DNA from: Dactylellina haptotyla
Taxonomy: Eukaryota > Ascomycota > Orbiliomycetes > Orbiliales > Orbiliaceae
Assembly (NCBI GenBank): GCA_031310005.1
Contig: CM062382.1
Location: 2,108,001-2,172,000 of the forward strand
Direction of reading: 5' to 3'
DNA length: 64,000 bases
The notes below the pieces were generated by a model. The model was not told the DNA's origin. It did not search any database and saw only the letters and a program-made list of their open reading frames with translations. The position numbers were made by a program, and so were the translations under genes. Below, one piece after another: positions 1 to 12,485 of the stretch (positions are counted from its first letter, which is position 1; each line of letters begins with the position of its first letter).

Positions 1-2003
1 TTAAAATTATTCTAAGTTATTTTTATTTATAATTTTATATAAAAATACCTTTTAAAAGATTCTTTTATAAATATTATTTATAATAAAATTCTAATTATTA
101 TTTACAAATTTAATAAAGTAATAATTTTAAAACTATAAAATTTTAAATAATTTATAATAAAATTTGAATAAATTTATAATAAACAAATTTTTAATTAATA
201 TAGATTATAATTTAAATATATTTATGATAAAAATATATTATTTACTAATAAATTTTAAAACTTAATTAGGAATTAGATTGGTATTAAAATTAATATTATT
301 AGTAAAAAATGTATTTAAATAAATAAAATTATAAAACAAATTATTTAAATTATTAAAATATAATTAAAAATTTTTAATATAATATAAAATAATTAAATTA
401 AATTATTATTATATTTCAAATTTATTTATAATATATTTAAATATTTATCCACCAAATATATATTTTATAAAATATTTAAAAATAGAATTTTATTATAATA
501 TTATTTTTATAATATTTAAAGAAATCATTTTAAAAATAAAAACATATTAATAATATAAAAATTTTTATAATAATTTATAAAAATTTTTTAATTTATAATA
601 GAATATATATTATATTATTATAATTAATAATATATAAAAATATTTTTAAAAAAGGAGATAAAATATATTTATTTATTAAATATATTAAATAAAAGGATGA
701 TAAAATAAAAATTAAATTATTAAAAATATAGATTTTTATTATTATTAAAAATTTAATAATAATATTTTTGAATTTGAAATTTTAGGATTTACTTAAATCT
801 ATTGATTTTTATATTTTATTTTAAAACCAACACTCCTAAATCTAAAAAAATTTAGAAAATAAAGAATTAAAATATAAAGATTATATAGAATATAAATTTG
901 AAAAAATTTTTAATAAACTTAATAAAAATAATAAATATTTAATTAAATAGTTTCTATTATATAAATTATAAGATGATAAATGGATTTTTAAATACAATTT
1001 ATTTCTTATTATTATTTAAATTTATTTTTAGTAGAAAAATATAGTATAATTTATAAAAAGAAAATATAAACAATTAAAGAAAGTTTAATTTTAAAATTAA
1101 TAATTAATAAAATTGCTTATAACTTCCTAATAAATTTATACCATCTCTTTTTTAATAAAAACTATATTTATATTTTTATAAAATTTAATTTCTACTTATT
1201 TAATTATTTTTTCTTATTTAATTAATTACTTTAATAAATTACCTTTATAAATGATTATTTTTATATATTTTATTTTTAATAATTTTAGTTTTTTACATTT
1301 TCTTATAACCCTCGCCTAAATTTTAAATACTTTTTATTATATCAAAACTTATTCCTCTTCCAATTTTTCCAACTTTTTCTCCTTATTTTTTATTTAATGA
1401 TCTAATCAATTTATTATAAATTAATTAATAAAAAGATTAGATATAAGAATTTAAAAAATATTTATACAAGTTTATTAAATAATTATATTATTTATTTTAG
1501 GTATAAATGGAATAATTTACATTTTTAAATATGATAAAGTAAAGATATTTATTCTAAATGTAGAATTTATAAAAAAAAAAAAAAAAAATATTGGAATTTT
1601 TAATCTAATTAGCTTAAATAATACAATATTAATAAAAAGTTTATTTCAATTTTTTTAATGTTTATTTGTTAACATTATTATTTTTAAAAATATATTAATT
1701 ACTTATATTTGTAAAAATATTTTATAATTCAAATTTTATTTTGTTATTTTAATTTAATTGTTATATTTTTATATATATATGATTATATAAACACTCATTT
1801 TAAAATAAACTCTGTACTGTAATATAGATTATTATTTTATATAAATTTAATTTTAATGTAAAACCAATAATATATAAAATCAAATTTTTATATAGGAATA
1901 ATAATGATATATTATTATTTTATATTTAATTATTATTATTTATATAGAATTTTAAATTTTATAAAAAGTTATTTATATGGAAGTTTATTTTAAAAAGAAG
2001 GAT

Positions 2004-2547
2004 AGTGTTATAGATTATAAATTTTGATAATATAAATATTTATATTAAGTTTTATATTATATTATTCTAATTTCTACTATTGTATTTTATATTTACAGAT
2101 ATATATTACTTTTAATATATTTATTTATAAAACTTATATATTTATTTAAAATATTACATTATGGTATAATATAAATATTTGTTTGTTTTTTAATTTAAAT
2201 AAATAATATAAGAACTCCCAAAAACTCATTTATTTATATATTTTGTTTATGTAAACATATGAGAAGAATGAATTTTTAAAAATATTCTATAATATTTATA
2301 TATATAAGATTATTATTAAAATTAATAAAGTGTTTTTATTTTTATTGGTTAATTTAAATATAATTTAATATCTAATTATTTTTATTTTATTGTTGTTATA
2401 TATTTTAGGTGAATTATCTTCAATATTTCATAGTTTTATATATATTTTTTGTTAAAAAACCTAGGTATCTTAAATAGAGAGAGAGTTTTGCATATTTTAG
2501 TATTGCATATTCGTACCGTTACATTGGGTAGCGTACGAAGTGTAACA
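2004..2547 (+). repeat. Degraded LTR-like repeat, right half
   Basis: This stretch aligns by eye with about 18767-19262 and ends in the same GGGTAGCGTACGAAGTGTAACA-type terminus (only the last ten bases, AAGTGTAACA, form the inverted end). Differences between the copies are mainly C/T and G/A, as expected of RIP. It lies upstream of the left half (2625-3110) instead of downstream of it, so the two halves are in swapped order relative to the 18.3-kb copy. It is an old, heavily decayed fossil. Confidence 0.65.
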
Positions 2548-2624
2548 TATTTATATAGAATTTTAGATTTTATAAAAAAATTATTTATATAAAAATTTAT
2601 TTTAAAAAAAAAAATTAATATTAT

Positions 2625-3110
2625 TGTTACACTTCTCCCCAGTACGTAAGTACTAAAATAAACTATTTTCACTAGATTAGACTTTCAACTTTAATTACCA
2701 GAGTTCAATTCAGGGAAGTATATATTTAACTAAATAACTAAAATTATATATAAAATATATAATAATAAGATAAGTAATAAATAACTAAAAATTATATTAT
2801 TAATAGTGTTAACCGATGAAGAATTATTATTATCAATCCTAAAAATAGTTTTATATATATGATATATTAAAATAGAATATAAAAAATGTTTATTAATAGT
2901 CGTTCACCGCTCACTGTTTATTCCAAACATTAAGTGTTGAACATAAACAACATGTATTATGGTGTTGCTGTAGATCAAGGTTTTGAATAGGTAGGCAAGA
3001 TTTATAATTAAATATATTAAAAATATTATATAATTATAAATTCTAAATACAATAGCAAATAACAAAATAGTATAATATATAATAAAATATAATTTTTTAC
3101 ATTGTTAAGA
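2625..3110 (+). repeat. Degraded LTR-like repeat, left half
   Basis: Starts with TGTTACACTTCTCCCC and aligns by eye with 18261 to about 18760 (shared words include CCCAGTACGTAAGTACTAA versus its C-to-T version, and GGAAGTATATATTT). It is preceded by a 77-bp AT-rich spacer (2548-2624). A close relative of that spacer also precedes the right half, at about 1937-2003. The end at 3110 is approximate, because after it the similarity to the other copy is lost. Confidence 0.65.
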
Positions 3111-3968
3111 TTAGGAATTTATAATATTATTCTCTTTTTCTAAAATAAGATTTTATATGGTAATTTTTATTCTAAAGGTTAAAGTTTTATATAAAAATAA
3201 AAAATATATAAGAAGGGAAAACATAATGCAATCATTCCTATATAGGAATTTTATAAACAATTAAAGGGATTCCACATCAGAGTTAGATCTGTATAAAATA
3301 ATCTTCTATATCATAGTATAAAATTAAAATGAAATAGGTGTTTATATAAATAAAATACATAAAAGTATAACAATCAAATTAAAGTAGTATAATAAAATTT
3401 AAACTATAAAATATTCTTACAAGTATATACAATCAACACATTTCTATTTAACATGATAATATCCATAGATTATTATTTGAAATTATCCTCTTTATTCTAT
3501 CAAACTTTACAAACTTGTAAAATTAAAAATTGAAATTGGAAATCTTAGTTTGCATATAAATACTATATAATAAATAATTGTGTTTGCAAAATACTTCCTA
3601 AAGTGAATACAAAATATAATATCTATATTCATTGAAGGTGTAGGTGTATTTTTTAGGCTCCAAATAAGTATTATAATTTTATTCAAAAAGCAATTATTAA
3701 TTAATCATTTTAATTTTTTAATAGTATACACCTTTTGTTTTTTGAATACAAAGCAAACAGAATTAAATAAAATAGTAAAAAAATAAACTATTTTATTTAA
3801 AAAACAAATAATATTATTTTCTAAGTTTACTTAAATATTAGTTTAAATGATCTAACTTAAAAAGGAGTTGGATTTAATAACTAAAAAAATATAAAGAATT
3901 TTTGAAAAAAAGGAAAATTTTATTATAAAATAAAAAAAATTTAAGTAATTTTAAGTTATTAATTTAGT

Positions 3969-3973
3969 GTTAT
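3969..3973. repeat. Target-site duplication GTTAT, left copy
   Basis: The five bases GTTAT directly before the 5' LTR are repeated directly after the 3' LTR at 11982-11986. A 5-bp duplication is normal for Ty3/gypsy integrases and shows that the element between them arrived as one insertion. Confidence 0.85.
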
Positions 3974-4125
3974 TGTGGACTGCAGGCACTGTTGCGCTTA
4001 TGTGTTGCCTGTCAGTGGCCCGCTCGGCGTTGCTCAGCGATCAGCTACTTAAGCACCCTCGGCCCAGTGCCTTCTTTAATATAACACCTTTGAACAATAC
4101 ATCCAACATACCCGTAGCATCAATA
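3974..4125 (+). repeat. 5' LTR, 152 bp
   Basis: Begins TGTGGACTGCAGGCACTG and ends GTAGCATCAATA. By eye it matches the 3' LTR at 11830-11981 at every base. It begins with TG but ends in TA rather than the usual CA. The ends were set from the GTTAT duplication and the point where similarity between the two copies stops. Confidence 0.93.
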
Positions 4126-4127
4126 AT

Positions 4128-4134
4128 TGGTAGC
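4128..4134 (+). promoter_or_regulatory. Primer-binding site of the retrotransposon
   Basis: TGGTAGC lies two bases after the 5' LTR. It is complementary to GCTACCA, the 3' end of fungal initiator methionine tRNA, which primes Ty3 and many chromoviruses. The match seems short (7 bases), so the tRNA assignment is probable but not certain. Confidence 0.6.
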
Positions 4135-4699
4135 ATCGAACGATCCCAAGCTTCACACGGTAATCTGAGCCATCTCGATTCATCGAAGCCAAGGATTGAA
4201 GATCTTGTCAAGGACTTCACTCTATCCTTCTCTCTGTCGTCCCACGTCTTGTCTTACACCCCTGTCGATTGCTGCAGGTTGCCGTTGAACTAGACCAATT
4301 TGCGTTTTGCAACGTTCAACCCAAGATCCTGACTGTAACCTCAACACCAACCGTTGCAACAATCACATCTCATCTCTTCTCTTCTCACCCCTGCCATCAA
4401 TCTTTTTCTCAGCCCCATATTATACTATCACTGATCATCATCGCTATCTATCTATTTCAATACGCGAATCAAACTCATTGCTGGCACTGAGATACGTGCA
4501 CGACACCCCCAATCGTCATCAAGCAAACTGGCTTCGAGTCACCGAGATCGACGCTCGAAGAACCCCAACCCCCATCACACTCGTTCCCGTGGCCCCACCC
4601 CTGCCCCTGATCCCTCAACAGCAGTTCCATCTAGCTCTACTACCATTGCTGTTAGGAAAGCTCGTCTTGCTATCCTGATATCCATCTACCAAGATCACC

Positions 4700-6820
4700 C
4701 GGCTTTGGTATCTCGTAATTTGGCCTGTCTGGTTACCCCAAGCCTGGTTGAAGCTGCTGAAAGCCATACGGCTAGAAACATCGTCAATCTTGAAATAACA
4801 CGTGTAACCGCTCAATTACGGAGGCAATCAATCCCTAGAGACATCCCAGAGCTGTTAACGGTCCTCGACGAGTTCTGCGAGCTCTTCGGTCTTGAAAAAA
4901 TCAATCCATCGTCGGTTTTAGCTGCCCAGCCGAAACCAAATCCCGACCTCGAAGCCACTAAAATATACCCTTATTATCTGTCTGAACCCCATACACCTCT
5001 GCAATCCCCTCCCCACGTCGAGTCCCCCTCGCCGTCTCCAATCTTTCGTTCTCGTCGACCCTCATATCGTAGCTCTCCAAGGTTACTGCCGAAGACACCT
5101 GGCTTGCTAGGCTACAAAAAATTACAGGCTATCGAACAAGCCACCCAAGAGACCCTCCGAAGAGTAGAAGACCAACTCGCCCTCGTACCATACCAGGTCG
5201 AATCATCTGCTTTAGCTTCACCTCTAGCTGTCAATAATACCCTCTTACGCTCCGCGTACTATCTTGGTAGAACGGCTGCATCTGCCATTTCCGCGTTCCC
5301 AACCGTTGCAAAAGCATCATACGATCTTTTTTGGAATCAACGATCAGGTTTCGAGTTCATCGAGACACCACTATCTACAGATTACACCACCCAATATCTT
5401 CAAGACCTTGAAGAAGCACGATACCGCCGTGAACGTGAATACTCCCTACCCCTCTCGATCACCCAATTAACCGCGTCACCACCGAGACCTCACGATACTG
5501 AAGTCTCCCCAATCACTGACCCCAATAACTCACATCCACCAATTGACACTGCTGGTACCAACCCCGACACTCTACCAATCGTAGACACCAACAGTCCCCC
5601 ATATACACCCGCTGGATCATACCAACCAGCAACTGATCAAGAAACCAATAACCAATACCATTCCTTGTACGATTGGCAAGCCTTTTTCGGCCTCGACCAA
5701 TCAACCTCTGCCGAAACTACAGCGAATATGAGCGGAGTTGGTGGTGCTGGTGGAGCCGGTGATGGTGCCGGTGGAGCCGGTGGAGCTGGTGGAGCTGGCG
5801 GTGCTCCAGCTGGCGGTTCTTCATCGTCCGACTTGACGAACGACCAGGCGATGCGTAACATCTACGAACAGAACGCCCAGATGTTAAATTTAATGTCCCA
5901 GATGATCATCCAAGGACAGATGACATCAAATAACAATACCACACTGCTGAACACCCTCACCTAACAGGCACAAACCCAGATCTCATCCTCAGCTACATTG
6001 CCTTTCAAGGTTGAGCAAATTGGTGAATTTAAACCTGATGGTATCCCAGACTTCGAAGGTGCTTATAATTTTATACAAGTAATTACAAATGCTTGTAATA
6101 GTTATTTATTAATTTGGGTACGAGCCACTCTCTGTTTGTATCTCAAGGGTGATGTTACTATCTGGTATTTCTTTCTATCCCAAGCAGATAAGGATAAAAT
6201 GGAGATTTCCGTAGATGTTTGGAAATAGTACTTGAGATGCGATTTCATCGACATTATCCATAATCTGAAGCCCAAGGCTGTAAAAGAATAATTCATTTAA
6301 AAGCAAGGTTGCTCCCCTATGGAATACGTTAATCACAAGATTAAGCTACTCCGCATGGCCGGGGAGAATAGTAAAAAAGATATAATTAATGCCATCCACG
6401 ATGGTTTTGAGCCGGTACTAGATTTCCACCAATCGATTACATGGGCTTTCGCCACTGGTAATTTGGAGATATACAAACAAGCAATCATTGCTGCCTCCGT
6501 TGATGGTGAAAAACTGAATAAACGATCCTCCGCTGCAAAGGAAAAACAGAAGGAAAAAGCAGCAACCCCCCGCCCGTTTTCATACCCCTACAGCAACAAA
6601 GCGCGCTCAGACCAACCTGCCAGGAATGCCAAGTCTGCGGGCTCTGCCGCCTCTGATGGTAAACGCAAGTTCACCAAGAAATCTGTCGCTGATGGTAAAA
6701 AACCAGCAAAGGAAACCAAGGCCAAGGCGCCCAAAGCTGGTGTACAGAAGAGGACTTACAAGACCCGTGGCCCTGCCAACCCATACAACAATTATAATGG
6801 CACAAACCATTAGACTAGAG
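4700..6820 (+). mobile_element. Gag-like region of the retrotransposon
   Basis: The first part encodes a Pro/Ser-rich segment, then a Gly/Ala-rich low-complexity tract (about 5.73-5.82 kb) followed by a helical stretch. The second part (about 6.0-6.8 kb) resembles the capsid region of gypsy elements and ends in a Lys-rich basic tail. No CCHC zinc knuckle was recognised. The assignment rests on position between the 5' LTR and pol and on composition. It is broken. Confidence 0.6.
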
Positions 6821-8399
6821 AATGTATAGAATTAAAGGCAGACCAATCATATTTCTAGATAATTGGCGCATCCGCTAAGGAAGAACAATAATATAATGAT
6901 TTCTAAGACGAATACTTCTAGTTTAAGGCACAATTTGAGGATTTTGGCAACCACCACTCCGCATTTGTTGCTAATTACGACCTTGGGGAAAATGACGAAG
7001 ATGGTAATAACGATAATGTCGAAATGACTGATATTGAGGAAGAAAATGACGCTTATATTATTGAAGATGATGATACCCCTGTTGAGGAGTCTTTTTTAGG
7101 CTCTGAGGCCGTTGAATCTGACGAGGATAATGCCTTCCCTGCTTTCTCTGATCTCCCAGAAATTGCTCTTTTTATTAGAGATATTAATATCTTAAAAGGC
7201 ATTATCAAAAAGACACCCGCTAAGTTAACTACCTTTCGCAAAAGATAGATATTTTTATACCCTGTTTACAACTATAAAGAATACAGCAATAATAAGCTAC
7301 ATGAATATTATTGAGCTGTATTATACTACTTGGTACTGGCGCTGCCCACGCCCCCTCTAAACTGGGATAAAACTGAGATGCACCCCGACGCTGCTACTAT
7401 CCATAATGGTGGTATCATCCTTTTGTCATCAAACCTAAATTTTGATCAACATAGCGGTGAAGATGTTTGAGATTATAAATACTTTGAGATCTGTATATTT
7501 TTTGCATTCGAAAGCGTACATTTTATATCCTATGTAGACAGTGGTTTCGGCCGGTTCTTTGTAGATAAAAACTTCCTCCAAAAAGTTATTGCTAAGACCT
7601 CTGGAGCTAAAGTCGAATATAATACATTAGCTAAACCTATATAGGTTCGTGGATTTGCTAATAAAGTGAAAATGCTTTTTAGATACGTTATTTTTATTAT
7701 TTACTTCTGGACTATAGATGGTATTAAATATAGCATACGAAGACAGTATATAATTTCCAATCATTTGGCCTGTAATGTACTATTTAATATTAATATATTA
7801 TACACAGAAAATATGACTATTAACTTTAGATAGTAAATTTTAACCATAGGCTGTCACAATAATCGAATTATTTAAGGTTTAATTATTAAACACTGAAAAA
7901 TTAAGGTAATGCCTGTCAAACTAGCCGCGTCTATCACTCTTAAGCCACGCCAAATTATTAACACCCCAATACACCTAGCCAAAACCCTCGATTTCTCCCA
8001 GAATTACTTATTTAAGCCAAATAAAAATATACTTGCCCGTGGAGTAACTATCCCCGCCACCCTATTTCAAGCCAACCAAAGTTACATTATAGTAACCAAT
8101 ACTTCCCCCACAGAGACCATCATTCTAGCGCGTAATTGCAATATTAGTATCCTATCATCTCTAGAGGTACTAACCTTGTCCTATTGGGCAGAGGCAACTA
8201 AGGAAATTAACAGCTGTTTTTTCGGCTCTGGGGACGTCAGCCCCGATTACGACTTCAGTTACCTTAATGACGAGTACATCCCAAACCACCCGTACCCAAT
8301 ATTGGACGGCATTGTGATTCCTACCAAAAATACTTCCTCATATCTCCAAATCAATGTCAACCAAGACGACAATATCACTTCTAATCAAATTGCCACCCT

Positions 8400-9245
8400 G
8401 AAACGGCTGCTTTCGCACCATAAGTCGATATTCAATAATAAACCAAATATTGTCAAAGAATCTGAGTCCAATTGGATGTCCATACCAATTGCCAGAAATG
8501 AAATAACTCTCAAATCACACCTTTTATACTATATATTTACTAAAGGCAAAATTGAAATTGATAAGACCTTTGGCCAAAATACCGCCTTTGGATGTATGCA
8601 GCCAGTCGACTCTGATAGGTCCCCCTATACACTGCAAATCTTTGTAGTATATTCTGGCACTTTAGGTAGCCCAAGCCGCAAAGCACGTCCAGTGGTTGAT
8701 ATAAGGCCCCTAAATGCTATGGTCCCCGACGATGGTTACCCTCTACCATTACAAGACGAATTGATTGGCGAAGTAATTGGCTGTGAATGGTTGTCCACAC
8801 TGGACCAAGTCGCATCATATTACCAGAGAATGATCAGAAAAGACCACAGGTATCGCACCGCCGTTGTCTCCCATAGGGGACATGAACAGTTTTTGGTGGC
8901 ACCCATGGGTTACAAACGATCAGTTCAACATCAACAGAGGTTGATGGATCGACTCTTTACTGATCAACTATTTAAACGGTTTGGAGGACGCCGATTTATC
9001 ATAGTATACGTCAATGACTACACTGTTTTTTCCATGACCTTTAGTCAGCACGTCAAATACCTCGACGAAGTATTCAAGATTTTGTCTGATTTTGGAATTA
9101 CTCTGAAGGTTAGCAAATATTATATTAGCTATCATTCAGTTAAGATACTGGGTAGGCTTATTAATAAATTCGGTTTTATTACCCCAAAAAGCCGCGCTAA
9201 AGTAATTACCAATATATTTAAACTAGAGATACTGGCTGATCTTAA
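8400..9245 (+). mobile_element. Reverse transcriptase region of the retrotransposon
   Basis: Recognisable Ty3/gypsy RT motifs: RPVVDIRPLNAM (motif with the conserved DxRxLN), a following STLDQVASYYQ (counterpart of F-T-LDL..GY), VAPMGYKRS, and FIIVYVNDYTVFS in the place of the catalytic Y-x-DD box. It ends with the ILGRLINKFGF segment that corresponds to the FLG-H/Y-V motif. The upstream stretch (7.9-8.4 kb) probably covers the protease-RT linker. This is a fossil copy and not expected to be active. Confidence 0.9.
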
Positions 9246-9399
9246 ATGATTTATTAATATAATGGAGTGGCATGGAGGTATATTAGTTCCCTTTCTCTAT
9301 TAGAGGATGGCACTACTACAAGCCCTGAAGATGTCTATGTTGAAGGATTCACTAAAGAAGAACTATGTGCAAAAACAGTTTTTATCAACCTCCAAGCTG

Positions 9400-9760
9400 A
9401 AGCTCAATGACAAGCAAAGGACCACATTTACTGACACCAAGACTAGCCTAGACAATTACATGGCTCATTTTGACCCCAAGAAGGCCCTCTATATCTATGT
9501 GGACAATAGCCGTAAATGGGGACGTGGAGTTGCTGCATATCAGCTTCGAGAGCCCGTCGAGCTCCAAAGGCCCGACATGAAATCAGGCACCAAGGACGAG
9601 TCTCCTGAAATTGACCCCGCCTCAATCGACCCGGCTAAACTAGTCCCAGTATATTTTCTCTCTAAACAGCTTACAGCCGCTGAAGCAAAATATTGGCCTA
9701 CAGACCTGGAATTCTCTGGAATGGTCTAGGGATTGAAAAAGCTACAACATTAGGTAGAGA
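9400..9760 (+). mobile_element. RNase H region of the retrotransposon
   Basis: Contains LYIYVDNSRKWGRGVAAYQL, the counterpart of the first catalytic strand of gypsy RNase H (x-YVDAS..G-G-VL-Q), followed by PVYFLSKQLTAAEAKYWPTDLE, the conserved SR-L..AE.NY...E segment. It lies directly after the RT region, as in all Ty3/gypsy elements. It is part of the broken pol region. Confidence 0.85.
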
Positions 9761-10249
9761 TAGCCCTTAAAATCATTCTATTTATAGATCATAAAGCTAT
9801 CAAGAACCTCACTCAACTAAAGAAGCTCAAAACCATCTTCCCTAGCAAGGCAAATATGTGTCACCACGACTGGATCAATTATCTATCACAATTTTGGCCA
9901 AAATTGACTGTGATTTACAAGAAAGGCTAGGATATAATCGTTCCGGATGTACTGTTTAGACTCAAGTGTCAACTTGGTGATGACGAACCCGATCTCCCCG
10001 ACCTCCCAGAAGACGAATTATCATATAATGGCGTATACACTCATATGGCAACCGATTATAAAGCCAAATTGTTATCTTCATACCATCAGTTTGAAGACGG
10101 CAAGGTCATCAAATACCTCCAAGATAACGCCACTGTCGAAAAGGACGGTTTTTTTACATCACCCAACAGCCTTTTTTGCCTCGGGCAGAAGGACGATGAC
10201 GGCCAACAGCTCATATATTTCAACGACCGCTCCCGCAAACAATATCGTC

Positions 10250-11430
10250 TTTGGGTCCCAGACACTGAAATCCAGAAGACCCTTCTGGAAGCCGCTCACG
10301 ACAACCAGTGTCATCACAAATTGGAACGTACATATCAAAGGCTTGGAAGCGTTTACTGGAGATACTAGGCGTGAATTGTCAAGGAGTACATCACTAATTG
10401 TTTTGATTGTTAGAGGAATTCAACTACTAGATATAAATCATATGGCAAGATACATATGATGCCACCCCCCGAATTGCCCTTTATGACCCTCTGTATCGAC
10501 TTGATCACCGACCTCCCTCCAGCCACAGGTTACAACACCAGGGACCAGTTTGACACCCTGATGGTAGTTATCTGCAAAGCCTCTAAAGCACCCAAATTAA
10601 TTCCTGGATACAAGGATTGGTTAGTCCTCCAATGGGCCCAAGCTTTCTACGTACACGTCTACCCAAGCTGGGGCTTCCCTCAAGTGATCATTGGAGATAG
10701 AGACCCCCACTGGCTATCAGAGCTATTTTCAGGACTCTTGACCCTGATTGGAACCCGCCTTCTCTCTACTATTGCCTTCCACCCCTCTGCTGACGGCCAG
10801 GTGGAACGGATAAACCAAGAGATCGAAATAGCCCTCCACTATTTTGTGGACGCCAACTAAAGCGACTGGGTAAAAGGCTTGCCAGAAATCGAGAGATGCA
10901 TCATGGACTCCAAGAACAGGACAACTGGTAGAGCCCCTAGCGAGATTATATATGGAAAGCTTATCGGATCGTCCCTCTCCGCTGTAACCGTCAAAGCCGT
11001 CAATGATAAAGATGGAAAGGTCACATTTGAGCTGCCGTCTGGAGCGCCCCTCCCTTCCAACCTCGATCAGCTTGCTGAACAGCGATTCATCTACCAGCGT
11101 GATGCAAACGACGCCGCTCAACTGGCAGTACAGGTGATCGAAAACTACGCCAATAATAGAAGAATCGAGCTAGACTTCTTCTCTGGATGGGCCTATCTAT
11201 CTTTGCGCAAGGGCTACACTTTACCATCTGTCCGCAAAGCCAAGCTGGGTCCCCAACGCTGTGGGCTGTTCAAGATCATCGAAAGGCTGGGTAAAGGTAA
11301 TGCGTTCCGCCTGGAACTACCAGACAATGTCAAAATCCACCCTGTGATCTCTGTGATTCATCTGGAGCCAGCCCCTCCCGACAACTACGAACAAGACCTC
11401 AATGCAGATGCCGTTATTGTTGATGGTGAA
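10250..11430 (+). mobile_element. Integrase region of the retrotransposon
   Basis: The zinc-binding HHCC arm begins near AAHDNQCHHKLERTYQRL. The catalytic core shows MTLCIDLITDLPPATGYNTRD (first Asp), VIIGDRDPHW (second Asp) and HPSADGQVERINQEIE (catalytic Glu segment). The C-terminal SH3-like part includes LGPQRCGLFKIIERLGKGNA followed by the IHPVISVIHLEP signature. All are standard gypsy integrase landmarks in the right order. It is broken like the rest of pol. Confidence 0.9.
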
Positions 11431-11433
11431 TAG

Positions 11434-11640
11434 GAATGGGAAATCGAGGCAATCATCGACAAGAAAACCGTACGCCCACGAGGTCGCCCAGCCATCGGTA
11501 TGGGACCGTCCAAACTGCTTACTAAATACCTGGTCCGATGGAAGAACTGGGGTCCCGAACACGATATCTGGATTGATAAGGACGAGTTGGAAAACGCCCA
11601 AGAACTGGTTGATGCTTATGAACAGGCTCGTCAAGCCTGA
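11434..11640 (+). mobile_element. Chromodomain-like tail of the retrotransposon
   Basis: This reads EWEIEAIIDKK..., then KYLVRWKNWGPEHDIWI, followed by ENAQELVDAYE. It matches the chromodomain pattern (acidic/hydrophobic start, Y-L-V-K-W-x-G-x3-x-x-W, then a C-terminal helix). Chromodomains on integrase are typical of chromoviruses and are thought to steer insertion to heterochromatin, in keeping with the AT-rich location. One of the usual aromatic cage positions could not be judged reliably. Confidence 0.8.
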
Positions 11641-11829
11641 TGTTTGTCCCCCTCGTGTGAAGCCGATCTGGCCACGATTGGTTTGTCTCTTATACATGCT
11701 ACCGGCGTTTATGTTTATCTTTATCCTCTCTCGTTCATACAACAAACCTTGTACTACAATCCTGTAACTATCATTATAGTTAGTTAGATAGCAGCTCACC
11801 ACCCGGACCGCTTATCCGTTCGGGGGAAT

Positions 11830-11981
11830 TGTGGACTGCAGGCACTGTTGCGCTTATGTGTTGCCTGTCAGTGGCCCGCTCGGCGTTGCTCAGCGATCAG
11901 CTACTTAAGCACCCTCGGCCCAGTGCCTTCTTTAATATAACACCTTTGAACAATACATCCAACATACCCGTAGCATCAATA
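11830..11981 (+). repeat. 3' LTR, 152 bp
   Basis: Identical by eye to 3974-4125. It is preceded by the polypurine tract CGGGGGAA and followed by the GTTAT duplication at 11982-11986. Confidence 0.93.
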
Positions 11982-12302
11982 GTTATTAGAAAATATCAAT
12001 TTTTAATAATTATTAAATAATAATATAACATTTTTGGAATAAAAGGTTGGATAAATCTAATAATATACATAAACCGAGTTTTTTATTTATAACTTATATA
12101 ATTATCTTATTTAATTGATTATGTAAGTGATAATTAGATATACTAAATATTATATTTTTCTAAATTATCTACATCTTTATTTTACCAATAGTGTTGGTAT
12201 TAATAGTTTTTCTTATTTCTTTCTTAGATAGGTCTGGATAAGTTTAAAGATAATATTTATTTTTAATTATTATAAATCGTTTTTTAATTTATAAGGTTTA
12301 TT

Positions 12303-12485
12303 TTATTTAATAAAATATTTTTTTTTTTTATTAAATTTATTTAAAATTTTCTTAATATTATATTCGTTATAATCATCCTTTTCAATTTTAATTTTTTTAG
12401 AGTTTTTTTTTAATTTTAATAAAGCAGGTTTTAATAAAAAAATATAAAAGGTATAATATATTCTCAATTTTCCTAGTATTTCCAA
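12303..12485 (-). mobile_element. Integrase C-terminus/chromodomain relic
   Basis: The minus-strand reading MEILGKLRIYYTFYIFLLKP parallels the gypsy integrase C-terminal pattern (ILEKIG-AY-L-LP...IHNVFHVSLLKP), and YNIKKILNKF...KKYFIK parallels the start of a chromodomain (YEVEKILD...YLVKW). Biased Ile/Lys/Asn/Phe composition is what RIP does to coding DNA. It is a short fossil trace. Confidence 0.5.

Larger units (their letters stand above)
1..3973. other. AT-rich, RIP-like repeat block, left part
   Basis: Almost every base is A or T, with long runs of poly-A/T and TTAATA-type words and no open frame longer than about 80 codons. This is the look of DNA that has passed through repeat-induced point mutation (C-to-T on either strand). 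Part of it (about 2.0-3.1 kb) is a second copy of a repeat found at 18.3-19.3 kb. No gene is seen. The block continues beyond the younger retroelement at 11987, so both sides were probably one stretch before that insertion. Confidence 0.8.
3974..11981 (+). mobile_element. Ty3/gypsy chromovirus-type LTR retrotransposon (fossil)
   Basis: An 8,008-bp element with identical 152-bp LTRs, a GTTAT target-site duplication, a primer-binding site matching the initiator-Met tRNA end, and a purine tract (CGGGGGAA) next to the 3' LTR. The parts run gag-like, reverse transcriptase, RNase H, integrase, integrase C-terminus and a chromodomain-like tail. That order (integrase after RT/RH) defines Ty3/gypsy, and the terminal chromodomain points to the chromovirus branch. 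The coding region is broken, with on the order of ten interruptions, so this copy is not functional. Identical LTRs say the insertion is recent, which contrasts with the damaged interior. It sits inside the AT-rich block and is visibly more GC-rich than its surroundings, so it landed after most of the block had decayed. Confidence 0.93.
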
